NCBI RefSeq assembly: GCF_007997215.1
Contig: NZ_VORW01000030.1
Location: forward strand, 1 to 39,076
Length of the DNA: 39,076 bases
Origin: Algoriphagus aquimarinus
GTDB lineage: Bacteria > Bacteroidota > Bacteroidia > Cytophagales > Cyclobacteriaceae
Direction: 5' to 3'
In this document: one piece after another, positions 18,225-25,538 of the stretch
Numbering within the stretch: position 1 is the stretch's first letter
Layout of the letters: every line of letters starts with the position of its first letter
Notes under the pieces: model-generated
Told to the model about the DNA's origin: nothing
The model's input: only the letters and a program-made list of their open reading frames with translations
Databases searched by the model: none
Made by a program: the position numbers and the translations under genes

Positions 18225-18349
18225 CTTCGACTGCGCTCAGCCTCCGGTCAATTTAAGCTTAAAGGGAGAGGGAGAGAATGCGGCACCGCCGCATTCTCTC
18301 CCTCTCCCTAGATTTTAAGCTTAAATTCGATCCCTGAGCGCAGTCGAAG
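18225..18349. repeat. 125-bp nested palindrome
   Basis: Outer arms CTTCGACTGCGCTCAG (18225-18240) and CTGAGCGCAGTCGAAG (18334-18349) are perfect complements. Middle arms containing TTTAAGCTTAAA (18252-18263 and 18314-18325) also pair. The inner arms 18264-18283 and 18289-18308 form a perfect 20-bp stem with a 5-base loop CACCG. Only short unmatched patches of about 10 and 7 bases interrupt it. Transcribed, it would form a very stable hairpin; as DNA it could extrude a cruciform. Confidence 0.92.
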
Positions 18350-18542
18350 GGAAAGGTATTCAAAATATTATTTTGGTACGTGCATTCAAGCGAATACACA
18401 TAATATCTTATAATGAATTGTTACTTGTTAATTCCAATTTCTAGTGAAGGAAAAATATTTGCAGATCATTTGATCGTTAAAAATCCCCCTTGCCCCCTTT
18501 GTCAAAATCTCGTTTCCAAATTCTATCTAGAAATCAAGGGGG

Positions 18543-18560
18543 AGTTGATCCAGCTCTGAT
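18543..18560 (+). repeat. 18-bp direct repeat, left copy
   Basis: AGTTGATCCAGCTCTGAT here is repeated exactly at 18691-18708, 148 bases away in the same orientation. The right copy lies inside the 37-base insertion of the composite repeat. Confidence 0.8.
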
Positions 18561-18661
18561 ACTGCCTTCCTTCGTGCTAGACTAACGGCTTACGCTAAAT
18601 ATTTGCGTTAGCCGCCTTCAAGTTGGTTGTGAAAAAAAGTAAAGAATTAAGGCCTAACTTA

Positions 18662-18771
18662 TCCAGCTTCTGGAGAAGCAGGATAACAATAGTTGATCCA
18701 GCTCTGATGCCTATGTTCGTATAACACTTAGCTGTGGTTTCTGTGTGATCCTCCGTGATCACAGTGGTTTA
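18662..18771 (-). repeat. Composite interspersed repeat, copy with insertion
   Basis: Read on the minus strand, 18771-18721 is homologous to 32901-32950 (AACC..., GGAGGAT, TAAGTGTTAT), and 18683-18662 is identical over 22 bases to 32950-32971 and to 23329-23350. In this copy 37 extra bases (18684-18720), bounded by GTTAT on both sides, separate the two parts. Confidence 0.72.
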
Positions 18772-18803
18772 AAAAAAAATACCCTGCTTTTTGGAGCAGG
18801 GTA
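18771..18803 (-). terminator. Rho-independent terminator of the threonine dehydrogenase gene
   Basis: TACCCTGCT (18780-18788) and AGCAGGGTA (18795-18803) form a perfect 9-bp stem with a 6-base loop. On the minus strand nine T follow (complement of 18771-18779). It lies 6 bases after the tdh stop. Confidence 0.92.
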
Positions 18804-18809
18804 GAGGTT

Positions 18810-19757
18810 TTAGAATTTGAAGTTTGGAAGATTCTCCAAGATATCCTTTGTCATGGCATCTAGATCATAATCGTGTTTCCAGCCCCAATCTTTCCTTGCA
18901 CAGGAATCGTCGATGCTATCCGGCCAGCTGTCGGCAATTGCCTGACGGAAATCAGGATTGTATTCGATTTTGAAGTCAGGAATATGTTTTAAAATGCTTT
19001 GATAGATTTCTTTTGGCGTGAAATTCATTGCAGCAAGATTGTAGCTGGAGCGGATTTTCACAGATTCACGCGGAGCATTCATTAGATCCAACGTCGCTTT
19101 GATCGCGTCTGGCATGTACATCATCGGAAGAGAACTGTCTTCACGTAGGAAGCAATCGAATTTTTCACCCGCCAATGCTTTATGATAAATATCCACTGCA
19201 TAGTCGGTCGTTCCACCACCAGGAAGTGACTTATAGCCGATTAAGCCAGGGTAACGTAGACTGCGGACATCCACATTGAATTTCTGAAAATAGTATTCAC
19301 ACCATCTTTCTCCCGCTTGCTTCGAAATACCATAAACAGTGTTAGGCTCTTTTACGCAATATTGAGGAGTATTTATTTTTGGCGTATTTGGCCCAAAGAC
19401 CGCTATGGATGATGGCCAGTATACCTTATTAAGTTTAAATTCTTTGGCGAGCTCAAGGACATGAAGCAAACTTTCCATGTTTAGTTCCCAGGCGAAGAGC
19501 TGTTTTTTCTCACCTACAGCCGAAAGAACGGCCGCCAAATGATAAATCTGAGTGACTTGTTCGTGCTTGACCAGATTTCTCAAGCCATCCTTGTCCATCA
19601 CGTCGAGGACCTTAAAACGACAAAAGTCAAATTTTGCTTTTGCTGATTCGCTGAGATCTGTAGCGATTACTTGTTCTGCTCCAAACTGATCTGCCAGAGA
19701 ACGAGTGAGTTCTGAACCCAATTGCCCTGCGGCGCCTATTACCAGGATTTTTTCCAT
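18810..19757 (-). CDS. tdh: L-threonine 3-dehydrogenase, SDR type
   Basis: This enzyme oxidises L-threonine to 2-amino-3-ketobutyrate with NAD+, in the cytoplasm. From ATG 19757 (a TTG 15 bases upstream is less likely) the protein has 315 residues, typical for the short, metal-free, extended-SDR threonine dehydrogenases of animals and Bacteroidota rather than the zinc MDR form of E. coli. It shows GAAGQLG (residues 9-15) for NAD, YWPSSIAVFGP around 113-123, the catalytic Tyr142-Lys146 (VYGISKQAGE) and the family-specific PGGGTTDYAVDIYHKAL near 179. kbl, encoding the next enzyme, is transcribed divergently 155 bases away. Expression may use the CAAAACTA (reverse of TAGTTTTG) box at 19826-19833. 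Confidence 0.95.
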   Translation of the reverse strand: MEKILVIGAAGQLGSELTRSLADQFGAEQVIATDLSESAKAKFDFCRFKVLDVMDKDGLRNLVKHEQVTQIYHLAAVLSAVGEKKQLFAWELNMESLLHVLELAKEFKLNKVYWPSSIAVFGPNTPKINTPQYCVKEPNTVYGISKQAGERWCEYYFQKFNVDVRSLRYPGLIGYKSLPGGGTTDYAVDIYHKALAGEKFDCFLREDSSLPMMYMPDAIKATLDLMNAPRESVKIRSSYNLAAMNFTPKEIYQSILKHIPDFKIEYNPDFRQAIADSWPDSIDDSCARKDWGWKHDYDLDAMTKDILENLPNFKF

Positions 19758-19825
19758 TGATATTTCTTTCAAAATCTACCTAAAGATGAGCTCTAGGTTT
19801 TTGTTTATATTTGGGTTTTCGACTG

Positions 19826-19833
19826 CAAAACTA
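19826..19833 (-). promoter_or_regulatory. Candidate -7 box for tdh
   Basis: On the minus strand this reads TAGTTTTG followed by CA, matching TAnnTTTG, 68 bases upstream of the tdh ATG. No good -33 element is visible at the expected distance, so the call is weak. The divergent kbl promoter must share this 155-base gap; TATATTTG at 19806-19813 is a possible but distant match. Confidence 0.3.
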
Positions 19834-19912
19834 AGAAAAAACTGCTTCCAGAGCAGGGTTTTTGACCAAAGGAATCAGACGTTTTTGAATAATATAAAAT
19901 CAACTAGCTATC

Positions 19913-21109
19913 ATGTACGATCAGTTCAGACCCAAATTACAAGAAGAACTTAAGGGAATAGAAGATGCCGGTCTTTTCAAGAAAGAGCGTGTCATTACCT
20001 CACCACAATCAGCAGAAATTACTATAGCCGGAGGGCAGAAGGTTTTGAATTTCTGTGCAAACAATTACTTGGGACTATCCTCACACCCAAAAGTAATCGA
20101 AGCAGCAAAGGCAGCGATCGATTCACACGGTTTTGGGATGTCATCCGTTCGTTTTATTTGCGGAACGCAAGACATTCATAAGGAATTGGAGAAGAAAATT
20201 TCTGAGTTTTTGGGAACCGAGGATACCATTCTTTATGCAGCGGCTTTTGATGCAAATGGTGGAGTATTCGAACCGATTTTGGGAGCTGAAGATGCGATCA
20301 TTTCAGATGCATTGAATCATGCATCGATCATCGATGGCGTTCGTCTTTGCAAGGCCATGCGTTTCCGATACCAGCACAACGATATGGCGGATCTGGAAAC
20401 TCAGCTGAAGGACGCTATTGCTAAAGGAGCAAAGCAAAAAATCATCGTGACCGACGGAGTTTTCTCTATGGACGGCACGATTGCGCAGTTGGATAAGATC
20501 GTGGAACTGGCAGAGAAATATGAAGCTTTAGTGATGACAGACGAATGTCACTCTACGGGTTTTATGGGTAAAACTGGCCGTGGTGTCCACGAACATTGTG
20601 GTGTGATGGGCAAAATAGATATCATCACCGGTACGCTTGGTAAAGCACTTGGTGGTGCATCTGGAGGATTTACTTCAGGAAGAAAAGAGATTGTCGAATT
20701 GCTTCGTCAGCGCTCTAGACCTTATTTGTTTTCAAATACCTTGGCTCCATCGATTACCGGAGCTTCCATAGCCGTTTTTGATTTGCTATCTGAGACGACC
20801 GAATTGAGAGATAAACTGGAAGAAAATACCAAGTACTTCCGTGAGAAAATGACTGCTGCAGGATTTGATATCAAGCCGGGTGAGCATGCTATCGTACCGA
20901 TTATGCTATATGATGCGGTGCTATCGCAGAAAATGGCTGAGAAGGTGCTGGAGAAAGGGATTTATGTAATTGGATTCTATTTCCCTGTAGTACCAAAAGG
21001 TCAGGCGAGAATCCGTGTGCAGATTTCTGCTGGTCATGACCGAGCGCATTTGGATCAGGCGATTGCCGCTTTCACTGTGGTTGGAAAAGAATTAGGAGTG
21101 ATTGATTAA
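19913..21109 (+). CDS. kbl: Glycine C-acetyltransferase (2-amino-3-ketobutyrate CoA ligase)
   Basis: A 398-residue PLP enzyme of the alpha-oxoamine synthase family that splits 2-amino-3-ketobutyrate with CoA into glycine and acetyl-CoA. Visible signatures are FCANNYLGLSSHP (residues 48-59), DALNHASIIDG at 132-142, VFSMDGTIAQLD, MTDECHSTGFMGKTGRG at 208-224 and the PLP Lys244 in TLGKALGGASGG, the same number as in E. coli Kbl. Together with the divergent tdh it completes the two-step threonine degradation route. It starts at ATG 19913 and is followed by its own terminator. Confidence 0.96.
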   Translation: MYDQFRPKLQEELKGIEDAGLFKKERVITSPQSAEITIAGGQKVLNFCANNYLGLSSHPKVIEAAKAAIDSHGFGMSSVRFICGTQDIHKELEKKISEFLGTEDTILYAAAFDANGGVFEPILGAEDAIISDALNHASIIDGVRLCKAMRFRYQHNDMADLETQLKDAIAKGAKQKIIVTDGVFSMDGTIAQLDKIVELAEKYEALVMTDECHSTGFMGKTGRGVHEHCGVMGKIDIITGTLGKALGGASGGFTSGRKEIVELLRQRSRPYLFSNTLAPSITGASIAVFDLLSETTELRDKLEENTKYFREKMTAAGFDIKPGEHAIVPIMLYDAVLSQKMAEKVLEKGIYVIGFYFPVVPKGQARIRVQISAGHDRAHLDQAIAAFTVVGKELGVID

Positions 21110-21177
21110 CAGGATTGTCCGCAAGGATAGTAGTTACATTATTTGTTGGATGTCCTATGCTAGGTATCCGATGCAGC

Positions 21178-21213
21178 AAAGCCGGGTTTCTAATTTAGAT
21201 TCCCGGTTTTTTT
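21178..21213 (+). terminator. Rho-independent terminator of kbl
   Basis: GCCGGG (21181-21186) pairs with CCCGGT (21202-21207), with a further short TCTA/TAGA pairing in the loop and AAA/TTT outside, followed by T7. It lies about 70 bases after the kbl stop. Confidence 0.8.
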
Positions 21214-21270
21214 ATGATTTTTTTTTAGCCACAAAGTGCTCAAAAAAGACATAAAGGTCGTTGTTGTTTT

Positions 21271-21310
21271 CTCCTTGAAAATTGAGCTATTCTGGTGAGT
21301 ATGTCGAACT
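21271..21310 (+). repeat. 40-bp direct repeat left of hicAB
   Basis: It matches 22100-22139 at 34 of 40 positions (shared CTCCTTGAAAATTGAG, TGGTGAG, TGTCGAAC). The two copies bracket the hicAB genes. Confidence 0.75.
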
Positions 21311-21364
21311 ATGAATATTGAGATATTGAGTGAAATAGAACCAATTGAATTATTTCTTAAAACG

Positions 21365-21384
21365 TAGTATTATTACTATATTTG
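21365..21384 (+). promoter_or_regulatory. Candidate hicAB promoter and operator
   Basis: TATATTTG at 21377-21384 fits the TAnnTTTG -7 box, with TTTC at 21353-21356 as a poor -33 element. Overlapping its left edge is the inverted repeat TAGTA-TTAT-TACTA (21365-21378), a plausible site for the HTH domain of HicB. AAGAGG at 21385-21390 would sit as a Shine-Dalgarno-like sequence before ATG 21398, but a start at this box would leave little leader, so only one of the two readings is likely right. Confidence 0.35.
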
Positions 21385-21397
21385 AAGAGGTTTATCG

Positions 21398-21601
21398 ATG
21401 CGGATTATGAGGAAATTGAAAGTAGCAGATGTTTTGAAGCTTCTACTAAAAGACGATTGGTTTCTACATACTCAGAAAGGGAGCCACAGACAGTTCAAAC
21501 ACCTCACTAAAAAGGGGAGGGTGACAGTAAACGGTAAACCTTCGGACACTTTAAGTCAGGAGCTTCTCAATAGTATCTGGAAGCAAGCAAGCTGGAAATA
21601 G
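21398..21601 (+). CDS. hicA: HicA-type mRNA interferase toxin
   Basis: A 67-residue double-stranded-RNA-binding-fold toxin. It contains VLKLLLKDDWFLHTQKGSHRQF, where the catalytic His of the HicA family is the His in GSHRQF (residue 29), then GRVTVNGKPSDTLSQELLNSIWKQA. HicA cleaves mRNA and is neutralised by HicB. It starts at ATG 21398 or ATG 21407; the latter matches the family N-terminus slightly better, whereas AAGAGG at 21385-21390 supports the former. hicB follows after 48 bases, the toxin-first order usual for hic loci. Confidence 0.92.
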   Translation: MRIMRKLKVADVLKLLLKDDWFLHTQKGSHRQFKHLTKKGRVTVNGKPSDTLSQELLNSIWKQASWK

Positions 21602-21649
21602 CTTCCTGCTTTATTTAAATCTTCGTGTAAAAATAAATAGTAAAGTAAA

Positions 21650-22048
21650 ATGGCGAATTTAGTTGTAGATGTCACCTGGGAAGATAATTTCGGAGCGTAC
21701 AGCGAAGATGTGTCTGGATGCGTAGCTACGCATAAAAGTTTGGAAGGTGTTAAGGAAGCATACACTTCAGCCTTAAAGTTGCACCTTGAAGGAATTCTAG
21801 AAGATGAAGATGAAATACCTTCCGTTCTTCAAGGCGATTACGACTTGGTTTTTCGCCTCAATACACAAGCACTTTTGAAAACATTGGATGGGAAAATCTC
21901 CCGAGCGGCGATCGCCCGTGCATCGGGAATCAATGAGCGTCAGCTGGGTCATTACATTACTGGTAGAGTGGTTCCGCGTGCAGATAACCGTAAAAAAGTA
22001 ATAGAGGGAATTCACCAAATCGCTCAAGACCTGTTAAAAGTCGTTTAG
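21650..22048 (+). CDS. hicB: HicB-type antitoxin with C-terminal HTH
   Basis: A 132-residue antitoxin. Residues 1-65 are the degraded-RNase-H-like HicB fold (DVTWEDNFGAYSEDVSGCVATHKSLEGVKEAYTSAL), which binds and blocks HicA. Residues about 83-130 form an XRE-like helix-turn-helix (ISRAAIARASGINERQLGHYITGRVVPR) expected to bind the hicAB promoter for autoregulation. The module is complete and intact, so it is probably active. Confidence 0.92.
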   Translation: MANLVVDVTWEDNFGAYSEDVSGCVATHKSLEGVKEAYTSALKLHLEGILEDEDEIPSVLQGDYDLVFRLNTQALLKTLDGKISRAAIARASGINERQLGHYITGRVVPRADNRKKVIEGIHQIAQDLLKVV

Positions 22049-22099
22049 ATATTTTTAATAAGAGCACCTACAAGTATTAGGAGCAAGTTGTCATGCTTC

Positions 22100-22139
22100 C
22101 TCCTTGAAAATTGAGTTGTTTTGGTGAGCCTGTCGAACC
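22100..22139 (+). repeat. 40-bp direct repeat right of hicAB
   Basis: Right partner of 21271-21310, starting 51 bases after the hicB stop; 34 of 40 positions match. Confidence 0.75.
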
Positions 22140-22182
22140 ATTACCATTGAAACTTTATTCACTTCTCTCGTCGCTAAAAATA

Positions 22183-22908
22183 TTATCTAACCGTCACGTG
22201 GTAACAACTCTGATTTCTTTCTTTGATAAAGATGATTTTATCAGCTTTTTGATATTCATCTAAAATCTTTTCAAGTTTTTTCTTAGCTGCCCAGTTAGAA
22301 CCTTTCTTGCCGTTAAATCTCACGTAAGAAATATCAAAGGATACTCCATAGGAGTGAGAACTGATGCCGGAAGTTGCATTTCTATTCCGCTTTCTTAAAC
22401 TTTCTTGCTGTTCAGGAGTTCGAGTGACTGATGTTATGGTAAAGAAACTCTCATCATTCGTTAGCGATTGGAATATAAGCCCCAATTCTTCAAGTATGAT
22501 TTTTGAGTAGGGGGTGACGTAAGGATGGCTATGAGTAAGTTCCATAACTTCGTATCCAGCTCCTTGATTCACTAGCACTAACTTTTGCTCCTCAATTAGT
22601 TTTTTGAAATGGCTTTCATTATCAATTAAACCAAATCCGTTATATTCTGCTGCATAAAGATGCTTGTCATATTCCTTGGTAATCAGCTCATCAGGGATAG
22701 GTGGGATTACTCTGGGAATGGGTGTTTCTAACTCAATAGGTTCTGTTTTTTCAATCTTTGTTGAGGCTGGTTCTAATTTATTGGTAAGAGTAGAATAGGT
22801 GTCTTTTAATTGCTTTTTCAATTCAGGCATATATACTTGCGTTGCGAGAGCACCTGCCGAAAAAAGTAAGAAAATGGCGGCAAGTTGTATGATATGTGGT
22901 TTTTTCAT
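22183..22908 (-). CDS. DUF5715 family, M15-like (D,D-carboxypeptidase fold) protein
   Basis: A 241-residue protein with an N-terminal membrane anchor or uncleaved signal (residues 8-24), a Pro/Glu-rich linker (about 50-75), and a C-terminal domain resembling M15/VanY peptidases. Probable zinc ligands are His185 (SSHSYG), Asp192 (SFDISY) and His237 (CYHVTV), with the SVTRTPEQQESL segment typical of the substrate-binding face. The likely substrate is peptidoglycan peptide in the periplasm, but activity on it is unproven for DUF5715. It starts at ATG 22908. No operon partner is visible. Confidence 0.8.
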   Translation of the reverse strand: MKKPHIIQLAAIFLLFSAGALATQVYMPELKKQLKDTYSTLTNKLEPASTKIEKTEPIELETPIPRVIPPIPDELITKEYDKHLYAAEYNGFGLIDNESHFKKLIEEQKLVLVNQGAGYEVMELTHSHPYVTPYSKIILEELGLIFQSLTNDESFFTITSVTRTPEQQESLRKRNRNATSGISSHSYGVSFDISYVRFNGKKGSNWAAKKKLEKILDEYQKADKIIFIKERNQSCYHVTVR

Positions 22909-23461
22909 AGGTAAAGGACTACTTGGTTTTGTGATTTTTGCAGAGGATCAAGTGCTGGAGTGGAGCAAAGATTAAACCATACTAAATCTTGGCACTAAAC
23001 TAATTTCTTTTATTTGCGGGCCTCCGTACTTGCCTCCATTTTGATGGAAGCGATAACTTGTCTTTTTTTGGTGTCAAATCCCAATAGAAATTTTTCTGTT
23101 GGTTAATAGAATTTATAAGAGGTATTTTGAGAGGAATAGAGCAGTTTGAGACAAAGAAAGCGCAAGGTCACGGTTGCCCTGATTCCGAAACCTGGACTTG
23201 CTCATGTTCGACGCTGAATTTGGGTTTTTTTTGTGATTTTTTTTAGCCAAAATGAAAGTCATGTATCGACAAGCCTGTCTGCTAACAGACTGGCTCACCA
23301 ACCAAGGTCTGAGCAGTGCTAATGTTTGTCCTGCTTCTCCAGAAGCTGGACTTGCTTCGCATTAAGCATCTTGAATTACAATTCATATTTATAGGAAGGT
23401 GTAGTCAGTCCCGATATTTGCACGGAATTAATACTCCTAAATCAATTTTTTCTGTTGATTA
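22909..23461. other. 553-bp gene-free region with repeats
   Basis: No supported gene. It holds a hairpin GTCTG-CTAA-CAGAC (23277-23290), a 22-bp interspersed repeat (23329-23350) and T-rich stretches (23223-23243) like those after kbl. The GGCTCACC motif (23292-23299) recalls, in reverse, the GGTGAGCC of the repeats around hicAB. The start of the DUF5715 promoter must lie at the left edge, but no clear box is seen. Confidence 0.65.
23329..23350 (+). repeat. 22-bp interspersed repeat, copy 3
   Basis: Identical over 22 bases to 32950-32971 and to the reverse complement of 18662-18683. It is itself a near-palindrome: CCTGCTTCT and AGAAGCTGG pair with one mismatch. Confidence 0.85.
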
Positions 23462-24229
23462 TCAATTTAATACGGTTCTTCTGATTACCACGAAGACTAA
23501 AATCAAACTGGAGTATGCGATGAAAAATGGAATTATATATGCCTCCAGATTGAACCATAACATAATTGACATTAAGAGAAGCTGAAACCCCAGTCCGAAG
23601 GTTGAAAGCATAGTCATAAACCATCTCGGAAACGGTTTACTATTCATGGCATTTCGATCGAGGTGATAAATCGTCTTGTCAAAAGAAATGTAGAGCAGGT
23701 CATAGATTTTATAAAATCGATTGACTGTACTTTGTTTTTCTCCTTCCATGGCAATTGGTGCTACGTCTTCAAAGATTCTACTGGTCCGGTCTCCATTGAC
23801 CGTATTTCTAAGAATGACATAGTAGTAATTATACAGCGTGCCTTGCAACTGTAACCCAATAAAAGCGAGTAGCATGTATCCAATTTTGCCATCGGTAATA
23901 TGCCAGAATGCAAGAAAAAACAAGAAATTCAAGATGATATCAGCAATGGAATCATAATACCTACCGATGTAGGATGGAGTGTTTTTTATCCGCGAAAGCT
24001 CCCCGTCTGCCGCATCTAAAATAGACTTCAGAATCAGAAAGAATGCAGCTGCTGCATAAAACTGAAGCAAGATACAGGCTATCGCCAAAGCTCCTGAAAC
24101 AATAAACCAGGAGGTGACTTGCACAGGGGTAACTGATGTGTCTTTTAGTGCATTGGCGATCCATCTTGCACTTGGTCTTCCGTAGTCTGATAAATCAAGG
24201 AACTTGTACGCTTCTGGTAATTTGGACAT
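23462..24229 (-). CDS. CDP-alcohol phosphatidyltransferase family membrane protein
   Basis: A 255-residue integral membrane protein from ATG 24229 (a TTG 45 bases upstream is less likely). The CDP-alcohol motif is complete apart from Ala to Ser: D72-AA-D75-G-EL-S79-R80 then G89-RYY-D93-SIA-D97, whose Asp residues bind the divalent metal and CDP. About six membrane helices follow the family layout. These enzymes transfer a phosphatidyl or similar group from a CDP-lipid (or CDP-alcohol) to an alcohol. The acceptor cannot be told from sequence; phosphatidylglycerol or phosphatidylinositol-like lipids are candidates. It has no tightly linked partner; the next gene upstream ends 134 bases away. 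Confidence 0.9.
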   Translation of the reverse strand: MSKLPEAYKFLDLSDYGRPSARWIANALKDTSVTPVQVTSWFIVSGALAIACILLQFYAAAAFFLILKSILDAADGELSRIKNTPSYIGRYYDSIADIILNFLFFLAFWHITDGKIGYMLLAFIGLQLQGTLYNYYYVILRNTVNGDRTSRIFEDVAPIAMEGEKQSTVNRFYKIYDLLYISFDKTIYHLDRNAMNSKPFPRWFMTMLSTFGLGFQLLLMSIMLWFNLEAYIIPFFIAYSSLILVFVVIRRTVLN

Positions 24230-24363
24230 AAATGGTCTTCTATCAGGGCTGTTTGATGTCCACTGCAATGGCAAACTAACCCTTCAATTAGATTGGGGAA
24301 AATTAATCCGTGAAGATACTATTAATTTAAAGGAGGTCGTAACAAACAATTCCCTTCCTCTGA

Positions 24364-25338
24364 TCACCCACTCACCTTAATCACAATTTTCCCCTTATGC
24401 TTTCCTTCGCCGAAATACTGAATTAGTCTAGCTGTATCTTCCACGGGATAAGGGCCATCTATTTCAGGGGAGATTTTATTTTGAATTATTAGCTGGGCTA
24501 TTTCATCCAAACCTTCATTTGGTTTTAGACTGAGGATTCGAAGTCTTTTCGAAGAGAATAGGGAGAATATCTTACTCCAAAAAAGTACTGAGATTAAACT
24601 GCCAAGGTCGCCACCAATGGTCACATAGATTCCAGTTGGCTTCAAGGCTCGCAAATAGGAAAATGGAGATTTGTTTGTTTTACAGTCCAGAATCAGATCG
24701 TACTGTTCTCCAGTTTTTGTGAAGTCCACCTTATTGTAATCGATCACCTGGTCATAGCCGAGGGATTTCATCATCGCCAATTTCTCTCCTGAGTCTACTC
24801 CTGTTACTTCACAGTTGCTGAGTTTTGCCAATTGAAGACCTATGGTGCCTACACCGCCACCGCCTCCATTGATGAGCACTTTCTGTCCTTGATTTATCTT
24901 TGCGATATCTCGAAGTGCCTGCAGGGCTAGGGTAGAAGCATGAGGAATAGCCGTTGCTATTTCAAAACTCAAACCCTCAGGCTTGATCATTACCGCATCC
25001 TCATGTATACTGATATACTCCGCAAAAGTCCCAAATCCGAAATGTGAAATATCGCCATATACCGCATCCCCAACTTTTAGCTTGTTCACCTTTGATCCAA
25101 TTCCTTCAACTATACCTGAAAGCTCCATCCCAGCGATTGGATTTTTAGGTTTGAATAGGCCAAACATCAGTCTATACAAATAAGGCTTGCCACGGACTAT
25201 ACTCCAGTCATAATCATTGATTGTAGTAGTATAGATTTTAATCAAAACCTCATTATCCATAGGAGTAGGGAGAGGTGCTTCTTTCAATGCTAGCACTTCC
25301 TCTGGTATTCCGTACTTCTCAAATAAAATGGCTTTCAT
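24364..25338 (-). CDS. Zinc-free MDR-superfamily NAD(P)-dependent oxidoreductase
   Basis: A 324-residue medium-chain dehydrogenase/reductase of the quinone-oxidoreductase branch. It has an N-terminal GroES-like domain (GMELSGIVEGIGSKVNKLKVGDAVYG, 70-95) and the nucleotide-binding GGGGGVG at 158-164, followed by Rossmann strands (VTGVDSGEKLAMMKSLG). The Cys and His zinc ligands of classical alcohol dehydrogenases are absent. The likely reaction is NADPH-dependent reduction of an enone or quinone. It starts at ATG 25338 and appears monocistronic. Confidence 0.9.
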   Translation of the reverse strand: MKAILFEKYGIPEEVLALKEAPLPTPMDNEVLIKIYTTTINDYDWSIVRGKPYLYRLMFGLFKPKNPIAGMELSGIVEGIGSKVNKLKVGDAVYGDISHFGFGTFAEYISIHEDAVMIKPEGLSFEIATAIPHASTLALQALRDIAKINQGQKVLINGGGGGVGTIGLQLAKLSNCEVTGVDSGEKLAMMKSLGYDQVIDYNKVDFTKTGEQYDLILDCKTNKSPFSYLRALKPTGIYVTIGGDLGSLISVLFWSKIFSLFSSKRLRILSLKPNEGLDEIAQLIIQNKISPEIDGPYPVEDTARLIQYFGEGKHKGKIVIKVSG

Positions 25339-25427
25339 GTGCTTATTCTACTTTTTATTTTTTATATAAATCCGTATTTCTACCAATAGGAAGACTAAAG
25401 CATTATAGGATTTGGTTAACTCTAGTA

Positions 25428-25459
25428 TTTAGGCTACTTCGGTCACCCGTCTTCGGTCT
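25428..25459 (-). repeat. 32-nt interspersed repeat, copy 2
   Basis: The reverse complement matches 2715-2746 at 29 of 32 positions. On the minus strand it begins 80 bases after the stop of the DUF6090 gene, in that gene's sense. Next to it, 25460-25475 is a perfect hairpin CCCGAT-TGCT-ATCGGG. Nothing else is seen in the gap 25339-25538. Confidence 0.7.
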
Positions 25460-25538
25460 CCCGATTGCTATCGGGATGATCGGGTTAGCAAAGAATTTTA
25501 GGTTACTGGTAAGATTGGGGATATTCATATTCCTTTTA

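Larger units (their letters stand above)
17690..18809. other. 1.1-kb gene-free mosaic of interspersed repeats
   Basis: No convincing coding region was seen; the open frame at 18056-18256 has no recognisable protein character and lies across repeats. The region holds a 178-bp inverted-repeat element, hairpins GCTCT/AGAGC (18039-18051), CCCAGC/GCTGGG (18076-18095) and GGGCT/AGCCC (near 18108), a 125-bp palindrome, the pair CCCCCTTG/CAAGGGGG (18484-18491, 18536-18543), a GGCTTACGC/GCGTTAGCC hairpin (18588-18613) and a composite repeat at 18662-18771. Promoter elements of the DUF1549 operon must lie near its left edge but none is clear. Confidence 0.75.

Noticed and set aside
18056..18256. 66-residue open frame in the repeat region
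   Set aside because: It crosses several hairpins and the palindrome arm, with no domain or codon pattern of a real gene.
17690..18809. CRISPR array
   Set aside because: Repeats are few, of different families, mixed in orientation and not regularly spaced; no cas genes are present.
23316..23585. 89-residue open frame on the plus strand
   Set aside because: It overlaps the 22-bp repeat and the 3' end of the phosphatidyltransferase gene and has no protein-like pattern.
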